Of a DNA stretch of 64,000 nt, positions 55,926 through 63,625 are shown one piece after another; position 1 is the stretch's first letter; every line of letters begins with the position of its first letter. The notes under the pieces are model-generated. The model made no database searches. It saw nothing but the letters and a program-made list of their open reading frames with translations, and had not been told where the DNA came from. A program made the position numbers and the translations under genes. This stretch comes from Lachnospiraceae bacterium (GTDB taxonomy: Bacteria; Bacillota; Clostridia; Lachnospirales; Lachnospiraceae), in contig SVEH01000012.1 in NCBI GenBank assembly GCA_015057455.1, positions 24,405 to 88,404 on the forward strand. The letters run 5' to 3'.

Positions 55926-56480
55926 TATTTATGAAATTGAATTTTAACTTCAATTTCATTTAAAACATCTTTATTCTGACATAACCATGCCCAATTATTA
56001 ACTAATGTTACAAAAGCTTTTTCTCTCGAATAATCTTCTTTTTTTAAATCGAAAGTATCTTCTATTGTAACTTCTACAGTTTTTTTAGTTTTTTTGTATA
56101 ACAATCTACATTATGTAATGCATAAAACAAATCTCCTTTATTAAAAGCAAATGATGATTTTTTACTCTTTTTCGTAATTTTTAATGATTTATATGCTCTT
56201 TATAATAAGAATCTTTTTTTATCTTATTTGTAAATATCTTCTTCTTTGTTTTACTTGTTTCTTTATATTCTTTGTTATCTACAGAATTCTTTATTAATTT
56301 AGCAGCACATGGATATTTAGATTCCACTACAGTAGCTGCAGTTTTCCATGCTACTTTCAAACTATTCTTTGCTGCCTTTTTACCTTGCTTTGCAATAGCA
56401 TTCTTTGCTTTTTTTATCTTTTTTTCAGCATCTTTAATTTTCAAATATTTTTTTAAACCATTTTGAATATAAAATCGCAA
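55926..56480 (-). pseudogene. Broken toxin-like gene with at least two frameshifts
   Basis: Residues 1-99 (ORF 56181-56480) are Lys-rich and helical (KKAKNAIAKQGKKAAKNSLK). After a +1 shift near 56205 the protein-like reading continues AYKSLKITKKSKKSSFAFNKGD, then after an A-run near 56090 it resumes in another frame: KKTVEVTIEDTFDLKKED, then KAFVTLVNNWAWLCQNKDVL, ending QFHK and a stop at about 55926. The last part resembles C-terminal toxin domains of Firmicutes. It overlaps the upstream membrane gene by 47 bp. The exact family is not recognised, and sequencing error should be considered. Confidence 0.55.
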
Positions 56481-56934
56481 CTGTAATACTTACTACCAGT
56501 GCAAAATAATCATTTATACCATATAACATATTATGTGTAATAGGAAGTATTAATACTTGTACAATTCTAAAAAATTGTTTTAAAACTACTTTTTTTGTTA
56601 CCTGTCTACCTTCTCTTTTTTCTATTACTACAGATAATATAATAACAACAACTGTTGCTATTATATATATTACATATTGTATATTACCTATCATATGCTT
56701 ATATATAAATGCTACCAATGCACATATGTATAATGTCATATTTTTTATACATTCAATTGTTTTATTGGAATTGTTACATATACAAAATATAATAGTAGGA
56801 ATAATTGTCATCATATGCATTATATTTGCTACATGTTTATCGTCTGTCCTCATACTCATAATCAAAATTGTTACCTCTATTATACATATCATCCATAATA
56901 ACCGTTTAATATTAAACTTTTTTTCTTTGTTCAT
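56434..56934 (-). CDS. Unknown four- or five-helix membrane protein, possibly truncated
   Basis: 166 residues, ATG 56934 after AGGGGAA. Hydrophobic stretches are visible at about 13-30, 38-55, 66-85, 87-105 and 125-160. The end (YSKWFKKIFEN) coincides with the start of the next, toxin-like ORF in another frame at a run of A. This may therefore be the N-terminal part of one longer gene broken by frameshift. No family recognised. Confidence 0.5.
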   Translation of the reverse strand: MNKEKKFNIKRLLWMICIIEVTILIMSMRTDDKHVANIMHMMTIIPTIIFCICNNSNKTIECIKNMTLYICALVAFIYKHMIGNIQYVIYIIATVVVIILSVVIEKREGRQVTKKVVLKQFFRIVQVLILPITHNMLYGINDYFALVVSITVAILYSKWFKKIFEN

Positions 56935-57138
56935 AATTATTCCCCTAAAAATTTATCATAAAAATATTTGACTATAAAAGTCAATATTTACAAACTACTT
57001 TTGTCCCGGACTTTTTATATTTTAGCCCCTCCTGTGTTGTTTCGTCAATCAAGTTCACAATATTTTATTGTTTTTTATACTTCTTTTATAATTCTACACC
57101 TTAATTTCCTATTATAAAAAACGGTTGAAAGCTTTATA

Positions 57139-57209
57139 TTTAAAACAGCAAAAATGCCCTTAAATAAAGCCATATAAGCTTATATAAGAGCATTCTTCAA
57201 TGGAGATGA
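57139..57209. repeat. 71-bp direct repeat copy A (displaced ssrA 3' end and terminator)
   Basis: Identical in 70 of 71 positions to 61262-61332, the 3' end of ssrA (TCATCTCCA on the minus strand) and its terminator. The single difference is at CATATAAGC versus CATATGAGC. It is not followed by the rest of ssrA. It looks like an attachment-site duplicate left by an integration into ssrA. Confidence 0.85.
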
Positions 57210-57315
57210 TGAGTTTAAAAAAGAATTCGTTAAGACTTTATGTAAATTGTCTCCTACTCAGTGGAAGGTTCTGAAAGAGTTTGTTGAAGAGGTTTATTTA
57301 AATTCTAAGAAGTAA
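57178..57315 (+). pseudogene. C-terminal remnant of an unidentified gene
   Basis: An open frame of 45 codons without a good start, beginning inside repeat copy A. It ends SPTQWKVLKEFVEEVYLNSKK-like sequence, an amphipathic helix, then a stop. The composition looks like coding sequence. It may be the tail of a regulator or element gene cut by the ssrA-repeat junction. I do not recognise the family. Confidence 0.4.
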
Positions 57316-57321
57316 TAATGA

Positions 57322-57431
57322 TTGACACATTGGTACAATTAAAATAATATATATATGAAATGTATTTTTCGCATTTTGTATATATTATTAGAGAATGTAC
57401 TCGGGTGTCCTTCTAGGCCCCGAGTCTTTTT
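57322..57431 (+). ncRNA. Promoter-terminator unit: candidate ~75-nt small RNA or dinD leader
   Basis: TTGACA (57322-57327), 17-bp spacer, TAATAT (57345-57350) gives a good sigma-A promoter. The predicted transcript ends at an ACTCGGG/CCCGAGT terminator with a T-run (57399-57431). There is no ORF with a ribosome site between. It is either a small RNA or an attenuated leader of the truncated dinD that follows. Confidence 0.55.
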
Positions 57432-57464
57432 ATGTTTAAAATTTTATGAAAGGAAGTAATTAAA

Positions 57465-57770
57465 GTGGATTTCAATGACAAATTAAAAGAAATATCTGAT
57501 AGAGTTCAACATACTAACCTATCAGAAGAACAAATTGAATATAGCGAAGCTACATTTGAAAGTATTAAACACATTAATGAGTATGAACAAGAATTCTGGT
57601 ATGCAAGGGAATTGCAAGTAGCACTGAATTATAAACGTTGGGATAAGTTTTCCAATGTTATTCAAAAAGCTCATACTGCATGTATTGAAAGTAATAATGA
57701 TGTTGATGAACATTTTTCCTACATGGGAAAAATGGTAACTATAGGCTCTGGTGCCACTCGTAAAATTGTA
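57465..57770 (+). pseudogene. dinD: Truncated DNA damage-inducible protein D (DinD)
   Basis: From GTG 57465 (GAAAGGAAG upstream), about 100 residues match the DinD N-terminus: FESIKHINEYEQEFWYARELQ and MVTIGSGATRK. After that the frame reads into unrelated hydrophobic codons and a terminator-like hairpin (57827-57850), then overlaps the end of the opposite DUF3800 gene. Full DinD is about 270 residues, so two thirds is missing. The following hydrophobic frame to 58043 is probably not coding. Confidence 0.8.
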
Positions 57771-57826
57771 ATATTACTATTTGCAGCAATATTTGTATTT
57801 TCTAAATTTATTTTTTTATATTATAA

Positions 57827-57850
57827 AAGACCAGTAATGATACTGGTCTT
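57827..57850 (+). terminator. Terminator-like hairpin after truncated dinD
   Basis: Perfect 10-bp arms AAGACCAGTA/TACTGGTCTT, 4-base loop, then ATTTTC. A strong stem with a weak T-run. It lies within the frame that continues from dinD, supporting that frame as non-coding. Confidence 0.65.
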
Positions 57851-57984
57851 ATTTTCTAATACCAATTGCCTAATAGTGACGCCAACACATGACGCTTACC
57901 TCGATAACGGCACTTCTTTAGGACTCACTGTTGGTACTTTAATCATATCATATGCAATTTTTATTGTCAATATTACTAGTCATT

Positions 57985-58698
57985 CTATTTTATCGGGAAC
58001 TCATATATATTTCTTAATATACCTTTTTGTCTTAATATATTAAATTCTGCTTCATAACAACCATTTTTCAAATGAGAATACAGCAAATTTGCAAATATAT
58101 CAGCTATCTGTATTAATTGATTATTAGCTGAATCAAAATATTCTACATTAAACTTATTCTCCGTTGTACCATCAAATAATAATTCTGTATTTAAATAATT
58201 CTCTAAAAAATATCTAGAATCAGTTTTTTCGTTTCTCTCATCCAACATAAGATTATACTCTTCATCTTCCCACATTTCTGTATTTAGATAGTATTTTATA
58301 GCTAATCTTAATGTGTAATTAAATACCCTTGCTGTATTCTCACAGAATCTATCTGTTAATCTCTTATTATATATTTTTATATAATATACCTCAAACAATT
58401 TACTTGCTGATATATATTCTATAAACTTTTGTTTCATTTCTCGGTCAAACTGAGCGCCTTTTAATTCACTAAATTGACCATTCTTAAACATTTTTCCACC
58501 AGGTCTTATTATTTTACCATTGCTATCTACCTTATCTTCATCTAATTCTCTTAATCTACTCATATTAGATGCAATAAATCTTCTTACTACTTTTCTTAAC
58601 TTTTTGGGATTTTCAACTTTAATCATTGCTATTACAAAATAATCATTATTTTTAGAATGATTATTAATAGAACCTGATTCATCTATATATACATTCAT
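57985..58698 (-). CDS. DUF3800 family protein
   Basis: 237 residues with the family start MNVYIDESG (acidic residues), GAQFDREMKQKFIEYI, and the late YFDSANNQLIQIADIFAN. DUF3800 is thought to have an RNase H-like fold and is frequent in defence and mobile islands. The ATG at 58698 has GGAGAAAT upstream. It sits alone between truncated dinD and IS66 inside the ssrA-repeat islet. Nuclease activity is possible, as the acidic residues are kept, but is not shown. Confidence 0.82.
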   Translation of the reverse strand: MNVYIDESGSINNHSKNNDYFVIAMIKVENPKKLRKVVRRFIASNMSRLRELDEDKVDSNGKIIRPGGKMFKNGQFSELKGAQFDREMKQKFIEYISASKLFEVYYIKIYNKRLTDRFCENTARVFNYTLRLAIKYYLNTEMWEDEEYNLMLDERNEKTDSRYFLENYLNTELLFDGTTENKFNVEYFDSANNQLIQIADIFANLLYSHLKNGCYEAEFNILRQKGILRNIYEFPIK

Positions 58699-58771
58699 AA
58701 CTATTTCTCCTATGTGTTACAATGTCCCAATTATACTCTTATTTACTATATTTGTAAATACTTTCATCAGC

Positions 58772-58796
58772 GTAAGCGTCAAATCAAGCACGCATT
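58772..58796 (+). repeat. IS66 left inverted repeat
   Basis: GTAAGCGTCAAATCAAGCAC and onward, complementary to 61237-61261 with one mismatch. It marks the tnpC side of the element. Confidence 0.92.
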
Positions 58797-58824
58797 GAAA
58801 AAGCATAACATCAGTAATAAAATA

Positions 58825-60432
58825 TTACTTTTGCTGTGCTTTCTTTAATCTGCAATATTCAGGAATATCTTCTAACCATGGAACAAATTCTGCCACATCT
58901 TTACCTTGCTGTATCTGTGTAAATAAAAATTCAAGATATTTTTCTGGCTTAAGATTATTAGCAATAGCAGTCTGAATTATGCTATAAATTGTTGTTGATG
59001 CTTTTGCACCGTTGACTGTATTAGAGAACAACCAATTCTTCCTACCAATAACAAAAGGTTTTATACTTTGCTCTGCAAGATTATTACTAAGCTGTATTCT
59101 TGCATCTAACATAAAGCTTGCTAAATATTCTTTTTGATTTAAGGCATAATTAATAGCCTTACCTACTAAGCTTTGTGGTAAAGTTTTATGCTCAATGGAT
59201 GCAATCCAACTATATAATTCATCAAATATTTTTTTAGACTCTGTTTTGCGTAGCATAAGTCTTTCTTCTAAAGATAATTCATCTTTATATGCTTTGTCTT
59301 CAATAGCAAAGAGTTTTCTTATATAATCTTCACCTGTTTTAGCTATTTCATTATTAGGACTTGCAACTACAGCATCATGAAACTTTCGTTTTGCATATAC
59401 TAGGCAACCACATAGTGTTATTCCTTCTAATTGCTTATATCCTGTATAGCCATCACAGTGAAGATATGTACCAGTCCAATCCTTTAAGAATGTTTTAGGG
59501 AATATACCACCTCGCCCTTCTGTATATTCATATATAACTATAGGATTAAGTGTATACTTTGAAGTTCTATATGCCCATACATAAGACTTACTTGTTGCTT
59601 TCTTTCCTGGTTCGTTAAGTACTTCTAGTGTTGTTTCATCCGCATGAAGTAGTTCTTCTTCTAATAGTTGTTTAATAAGTGCCGCATATAATGGTTTTAA
59701 TAATGTTGCACCTTTTAATATCCAGTTAGATGAGTTTTGTCTTGATATCTCAAATCCTAATCTTTTAAATTCTTGTTCTTGTCTATATAATGGCAATGCT
59801 AATGTATATTTATTATTCATTATATGAGCCATCATACTTGCAGACACAACTGACTTTGAAATCAAAGCATTAGGATGTGCTGCAGATTTAATAAATCCAG
59901 TTTCACCATTCTTATCACAGTTTCTACAACTATATAGATGTGTTACATGTTCTACTATATAAGCTTCAGCTGGTTTAATAACTAACTCTTTTCTTATTTC
60001 AGTAGTCATCTCTGTTAAAATCTCACCGCATACATCACATATCTTTTCTTCATCTGATAATTCATAATGAACTTGCTTAACATCAAGATTTGCAAACTTA
60101 CTTCCTCTTTTTGATTTCTTACGAGTATGAGCTTTAATTATTGTATCTAATTCGGGCTCAGTTGTAATAGGTTGCATAAGAGTTTCAGCTTCATTAAACA
60201 AGTCAAAAAGAGAAAGTTGGTTCGGATCAAACTTTTCAGATGATGCACCAAATTTCTCTTTCGCTTTTAATTTAAGTTGCTCAATATACCAGTCATTTAA
60301 TGCTTCTAGTGACTGGATCTTAGCTTCTTTTTTCTTTATTGTATTTTCTTTTTCTTCTAATTTAGCTTCTTGTTGTTTTAACTGAGATTTTAAAGCTGCA
60401 ATTTCAGCTAGTAATTGTTCTGTTGTATTCAC
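58825..60432 (-). CDS. tnpC: IS66 transposase TnpC
   Basis: The large IS66 transposase, 535 residues from GTG 60432. AAAGGAGG lies 8 bp before it, while an ATG 13 codons upstream has no such site. A coiled coil (about 5-50, LKSQLKQQEAKLEEKENTIKKKE) is followed by a zinc-finger-like CDVCGE...CRNC, the DDE-type catalytic core (including HADETTLEV and LHCDGYTGYKQLEG), and the C-terminal SNNLAEQSIKPFVIGRKNWLF. It appears intact. Confidence 0.95.
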   Translation of the reverse strand: MNTTEQLLAEIAALKSQLKQQEAKLEEKENTIKKKEAKIQSLEALNDWYIEQLKLKAKEKFGASSEKFDPNQLSLFDLFNEAETLMQPITTEPELDTIIKAHTRKKSKRGSKFANLDVKQVHYELSDEEKICDVCGEILTEMTTEIRKELVIKPAEAYIVEHVTHLYSCRNCDKNGETGFIKSAAHPNALISKSVVSASMMAHIMNNKYTLALPLYRQEQEFKRLGFEISRQNSSNWILKGATLLKPLYAALIKQLLEEELLHADETTLEVLNEPGKKATSKSYVWAYRTSKYTLNPIVIYEYTEGRGGIFPKTFLKDWTGTYLHCDGYTGYKQLEGITLCGCLVYAKRKFHDAVVASPNNEIAKTGEDYIRKLFAIEDKAYKDELSLEERLMLRKTESKKIFDELYSWIASIEHKTLPQSLVGKAINYALNQKEYLASFMLDARIQLSNNLAEQSIKPFVIGRKNWLFSNTVNGAKASTTIYSIIQTAIANNLKPEKYLEFLFTQIQQGKDVAEFVPWLEDIPEYCRLKKAQQK

Positions 60433-60508
60433 TTTAAAATCCTCCTTTAAAACTACACTTTTTAACCTCATTTATTATAACATAAAAAGTTAGAAAAAGC
60501 TACTAAAA

Positions 60509-60859
60509 TCAATACTTTTTCCATACTTCTGTACGTTTTATTTTTTGTGTAATTCCAGGGGCAAGTATTATATTTTTTAAATCTTCAAATGCTAATATCA
60601 TAGTCTTATTATCATCTGTTTCAGTAGGCCAAACTAACTTACCACGTTCAACTCTTTTAAAGTGAATCCAGAATCCATTATCAGCCCATACTAACATCTT
60701 AATTCTATTTCTAGCATTATTACAAAAAGCAAATATAACTTTATCTCTAGGATCAAGTTCAAACTGCTCGCATACTATACTTGATAGTCCATTAATGCTC
60801 TTACGCATGTCCGTTGCACCGCAACAAAGTATGATCTTATAATCTCTATAATCAAACAT
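60509..60859 (-). CDS. tnpB: IS66 accessory protein TnpB
   Basis: 116 residues of the IS66 Orf2 family (CGATDMRKSINGLS, FCNNARNRIKMLVWADNGFWI). It overlaps tnpA by 8 bp, so translation is coupled, and precedes tnpC. It is required for IS66 transposition with TnpA; the mechanism is unclear. This is not the TnpB RNA-guided nuclease of IS200/IS605. Intact. Confidence 0.95.
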   Translation of the reverse strand: MFDYRDYKIILCCGATDMRKSINGLSSIVCEQFELDPRDKVIFAFCNNARNRIKMLVWADNGFWIHFKRVERGKLVWPTETDDNKTMILAFEDLKNIILAPGITQKIKRTEVWKKY

Positions 60860-61184
60860 TAAGTTCTGTCACCACCTTTAAAATATCTTTAAGTAACAAA
60901 ACGTCTAGTGAATCTGATATAGATATTTTAAAATCTTTATATTCAACAATTACTTTGTTATTAATAGTAGTGGCAGTTTTAACAGGTGTAGTAACTTCTA
61001 CAAACTTTGCTTTTTTATTGGATTTACTTGTTGGTTTAGTTTTCTTCTTTTTATTATTAGTTTTTGCAATCCATGTAGACATAGTTGAAGTGGCAATGCC
61101 ATTAGCTAAACACCACTTATTCATTGTTAATCCACTTGCTTTATATTCCTCGATTAATTTTAATTTCTCTTCTTTAGTTCTCAT
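60852..61184 (-). CDS. tnpA: IS66 accessory protein TnpA
   Basis: 110 residues from ATG 61184. GGAGGTG sits 10 bp upstream, and an earlier ATG would include the ribosome site. The N-terminal helix-turn-helix-like region (EEKLKLIEEYKASGLTMNKW) is typical of IS66 Orf1, followed by a Lys-rich linker. It opens the three-gene IS operon, close to the right inverted repeat. Confidence 0.93.
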   Translation of the reverse strand: MRTKEEKLKLIEEYKASGLTMNKWCLANGIATSTMSTWIAKTNNKKKKTKPTSKSNKKAKFVEVTTPVKTATTINNKVIVEYKDFKISISDSLDVLLLKDILKVVTELNV

Positions 61185-61236
61185 TAAAGATAACACCTCC
61201 ATATCAAAGATTATATCTCTTTAACTGAAGGTATTA

Positions 61237-61261
61237 AATGCGTGCTTGAATTGACGCTTAC
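61237..61261 (-). repeat. IS66 right inverted repeat
   Basis: AATGCGTGCTTGAATTGACG and onward to CTTAC, partner of 58772-58796. It ends one base before repeat copy B begins. Confidence 0.92.
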
Positions 61262-61332
61262 TTTAAAACAGCAAAAATGCCCTTAAATAAAGCCATATGA
61301 GCTTATATAAGAGCATTCTTCAATGGAGATGA
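61262..61332. repeat. 71-bp direct repeat copy B (native ssrA 3' end and terminator)
   Basis: Same 71 bp as 57139-57209, with one difference. It contains the last bases of ssrA and its terminator. Together with copy A it brackets a ~4.1-kb islet. Confidence 0.85.
61276..61317 (-). terminator. ssrA terminator
   Basis: Imperfect stem of AATGCCCTTAAATAAAGCC with GCTTATATAAGAGCATT, followed on the minus strand by TTTTTGC. It is 7 nt from the mature ssrA 3' end. Confidence 0.75.
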
Positions 61333-61670
61333 CGGGAGTTGAACCCGTGTCCTACGACCATCCCTTCGTTCTTCTACTATTATAGTTGATTTGTTTCGCA
61401 CTAGGCACATTCCCTCTATAAGTCAAGAACCAACACTCGACTAACTTCAGTAGCTTCATAATACGCCTACATACTCAAAGCTTTGTATGCATCGTTTCTC
61501 ATCTAGTCGATACCTACTCCTAACGGATGAGTACGTTAGGGTAAGCAGCTGCCACTAGGCAGCGTAAGCTAAATTATCTTCAGCGTTTATATTTAATTTG
61601 AAGTGTTAACGCAGCTTCACGCGAATAGCTTCACCGACCTTCAAACCGCAGTCGAAACCGTTACATCCCC
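61324..61670 (-). ncRNA. ssrA: tmRNA
   Basis: Transfer-messenger RNA for rescue of stalled ribosomes. The 5' GGGGATG pairs with 3' CATCTCC (one G-U) in the acceptor stem, A follows as discriminator, and the T-arm GGGTTCAACTCCCG is clear. The genomic bases after the discriminator are TTG, so CCA must be added. The tag frame ends GCT-GAA-GAT-AAT-TTA-GCT-TAC-GCT-GCC-TAG (61555-61584), giving a tag ending AEDNLAYAA; the exact resume codon (Ala or the Asn before it) is not certain. smpB lies 1.5 kb upstream on the same strand. Confidence 0.95.
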
Positions 61671-61755
61671 GAAGGAAACACAAAATCATTAATTCTTTAT
61701 TAGTATTAACAATTTTGCGTATTTTATTATACGAAATTTTATAAAATAAGTCAAC

Positions 61756-63129
61756 CTATACCATTTTTTCAAGCAAATCATTTACATACATAAAAGCAGT
61801 TCCATAGGCATTAAATATCAAAGCTGCTAACCCTACAAAAATTTCAAATCTACTAAGTTTATTAATTTTGCCTACTTGTTTTTTGGTCAATATTATATAC
61901 AAAAATATAAATGGTATTAAATCTACTAAATATCTATTACCAAATTGCCATCCTCCCATTGTTTTATGTAAACATAAACATATAATATTAGTTACTAAAG
62001 TAATTATTATTGTTATTTTTATAGCATCAATTTTATAACCTTTTTTTATTATTCTATATAAACTTATTATTATGCTTGCATATAACAATATATATATAGG
62101 ATTTGCAATATGTACCCAAAATCCATCATATATTGTAAACTCAATCCCCATATTGTCTTTTAATTTTATCCCCTTTATAAATACTCTATACAAATTTGTT
62201 AGAAGATATGATATATTAAATTGACCATCTTTTGATTCTACAAACTCAGGTAAATAATTATGTCCAAATTCAAGTGGATTATCAAATCTAGCATAATTAT
62301 ATAACATATATCCCATTCCTATAATTGCCGCACTCACAAGACCGTTAAACTGGTTCATTATTAATTTAAAATATAATATAGCATTATTTTCTAGAACAAC
62401 ATTCTCCTCTTGATTATCTATATCACTGTCCTTTTTATCTATATTATGTCTATTATCTCTATATTCCTTATAGTCCATATTAAAATAGTATACTAACAAA
62501 ACAAAGAAATATAATATTGAAAATGGTCTACATCCTACGGCACATGCAACAAATATATACGATAATATTCTTTTATTATTAAGCATTGATAAAATAGCAG
62601 CTAATAATAACATCATATTCACTAGTTGAGCTTGAAACCATACCCCCCCCATTGTAGACATCCACATCATATTACATCCTAATACAACAACTACTGACCA
62701 AAATGCACATAATACATTTCGCATTTTAAAATGTTTACATATCTTATATGCTAATGTAATTGCTATTACAACATAAATTATCATTATAATATTATTTGGC
62801 GTAAATTCTTCATATATCAACACCCAAGGTATTAATAAAACAGACGGAAATGGTGGAAATGATACAAAATATCTACCTTTGTAAATAGCTAGCTCTAGAT
62901 GACCATAATTTCTTTCTAGAGCTACTTCTCCTTCTAACCATCTACGAGTTTGTAATGAATAACTATCCCACGAATTAGTTTTTAATAATGTTTCTCCTAC
63001 TAGATCATGTACTAACAAATAGCATAATAAAACTAAGCTAATCATTGTAACATATGTCCAGTCCACTTTCATATAGAACTCTATCCATTCTCTCTTAAGC
63101 CTATTACCTAATTTTCTTATTTGGTCCAT
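61756..63129 (-). CDS. Polytopic membrane protein, GT-C glycosyltransferase-like
   Basis: 457 residues, AAAGGAAC before ATG 63129. About ten hydrophobic segments. A loop after the first helix contains NSWDSYSLQTRRWLEG and a Tyr/Phe-rich stretch with SFPPFPS, and later GHNYLPEF and GGWQFGNRYLVDL. The pattern (acidic first loop, many helices, late WQFGNRY) suggests a GT-C-type lipid-linked sugar transferase, but no defining motif is certain. It lies 28 bp after smpB, so is likely co-transcribed, and before ssrA. Confidence 0.6.
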   Translation of the reverse strand: MDQIRKLGNRLKREWIEFYMKVDWTYVTMISLVLLCYLLVHDLVGETLLKTNSWDSYSLQTRRWLEGEVALERNYGHLELAIYKGRYFVSFPPFPSVLLIPWVLIYEEFTPNNIIMIIYVVIAITLAYKICKHFKMRNVLCAFWSVVVVLGCNMMWMSTMGGVWFQAQLVNMMLLLAAILSMLNNKRILSYIFVACAVGCRPFSILYFFVLLVYYFNMDYKEYRDNRHNIDKKDSDIDNQEENVVLENNAILYFKLIMNQFNGLVSAAIIGMGYMLYNYARFDNPLEFGHNYLPEFVESKDGQFNISYLLTNLYRVFIKGIKLKDNMGIEFTIYDGFWVHIANPIYILLYASIIISLYRIIKKGYKIDAIKITIIITLVTNIICLCLHKTMGGWQFGNRYLVDLIPFIFLYIILTKKQVGKINKLSRFEIFVGLAALIFNAYGTAFMYVNDLLEKMV

Positions 63130-63157
63130 TATATAGTTCCTTTCATCTGTGCATATC

Positions 63158-63625
63158 CTAATATAAATTTCTAATCTTGAAGTTCTTCTCTGCTTCTCTT
63201 CTTTGATCTTTCTTAGCTATATCTTGTCTCTTATCGTATAGCTTCTTACCTCTACCTAAACCAATTTCGACTTTTACTAAACTTCCCTTTAGATATACTT
63301 GCAATGGAACTAATGTATATCCTTTTGTTGCTAATGCTCCTGTTATCTTATTAATTTCACTTCTATGAAGTAATAACTTTTTAGGACGAAGTGGATCTTT
63401 ATTAAATATATTTCCTTTTTCGTAAGGACTAATATGCATATTATATGCAAACACTTCTCCTTTTTCTATTCTAATAAATGCCTCTTTAATACTACACTTA
63501 CCCATTCTAAGTGATTTCACTTCTGTTCCATGAAGCGCAATACCGGCCTCATACTTATCTTCTATAAAATAATCAAAATAAGCTTTTTTATTATTTGCAA
63601 TTAACTTAAAACTTTCTTTTGCCAC
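63158..63625 (-). CDS. smpB: SsrA-binding protein SmpB
   Basis: 155 residues from GTG 63625 (AGAGGT upstream). SmpB binds tmRNA and brings it to stalled ribosomes. [48 protein letters not shown], and the C-terminal [21 protein letters not shown] are strong family signatures, with the C-terminal tail that enters the decoding centre. The tmRNA partner lies about 1.5 kb downstream on the same strand. Confidence 0.97.
   Translation of the reverse strand: MAKESFKLIANNKKAYFDYFIEDKYEAGIALHGTEVKSLRMGKCSIKEAFIRIEKGEVFAYNMHISPYEKGNIFNKDPLRPKKLLLHRSEINKITGALATKGYTLVPLQVYLKGSLVKVEIGLGRGKKLYDKRQDIAKKDQRREAEKNFKIRNLY

Larger units (their letters stand above)
58772..61261 (-). mobile_element. IS66-family insertion sequence, complete
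   Basis: The element has 25-bp terminal inverted repeats (58772-58796, 61237-61261; 24 of 25 identical, GTAAGCGTC at the ends) and the three IS66 genes tnpA, tnpB and tnpC, with no frame break. The length of 2,490 bp is normal. No 8-bp target duplication is visible (TCATCAGC left, TTTAAAAC right), so one flank was rearranged after insertion. The right end is exactly adjacent to repeat copy B. Confidence 0.93.

Noticed and set aside
57890..57899. TGACGCTTAC resembling the IS66 terminus, a possible second IS end
   Set aside because: Only 10 bases match and no transposase remnant or partner end is nearby, so it may be chance; noted only as context for the dinD break.
57771..58043. Hydrophobic C-terminal extension of the dinD frame
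   Set aside because: It runs through a perfect hairpin and overlaps the end of the DUF3800 gene; the sequence does not look like a DinD continuation.
61203..61236. Short gap between tnpA and the IS end as a possible extra gene
   Set aside because: Too short, and it lies inside the IS66 boundary as its leader.
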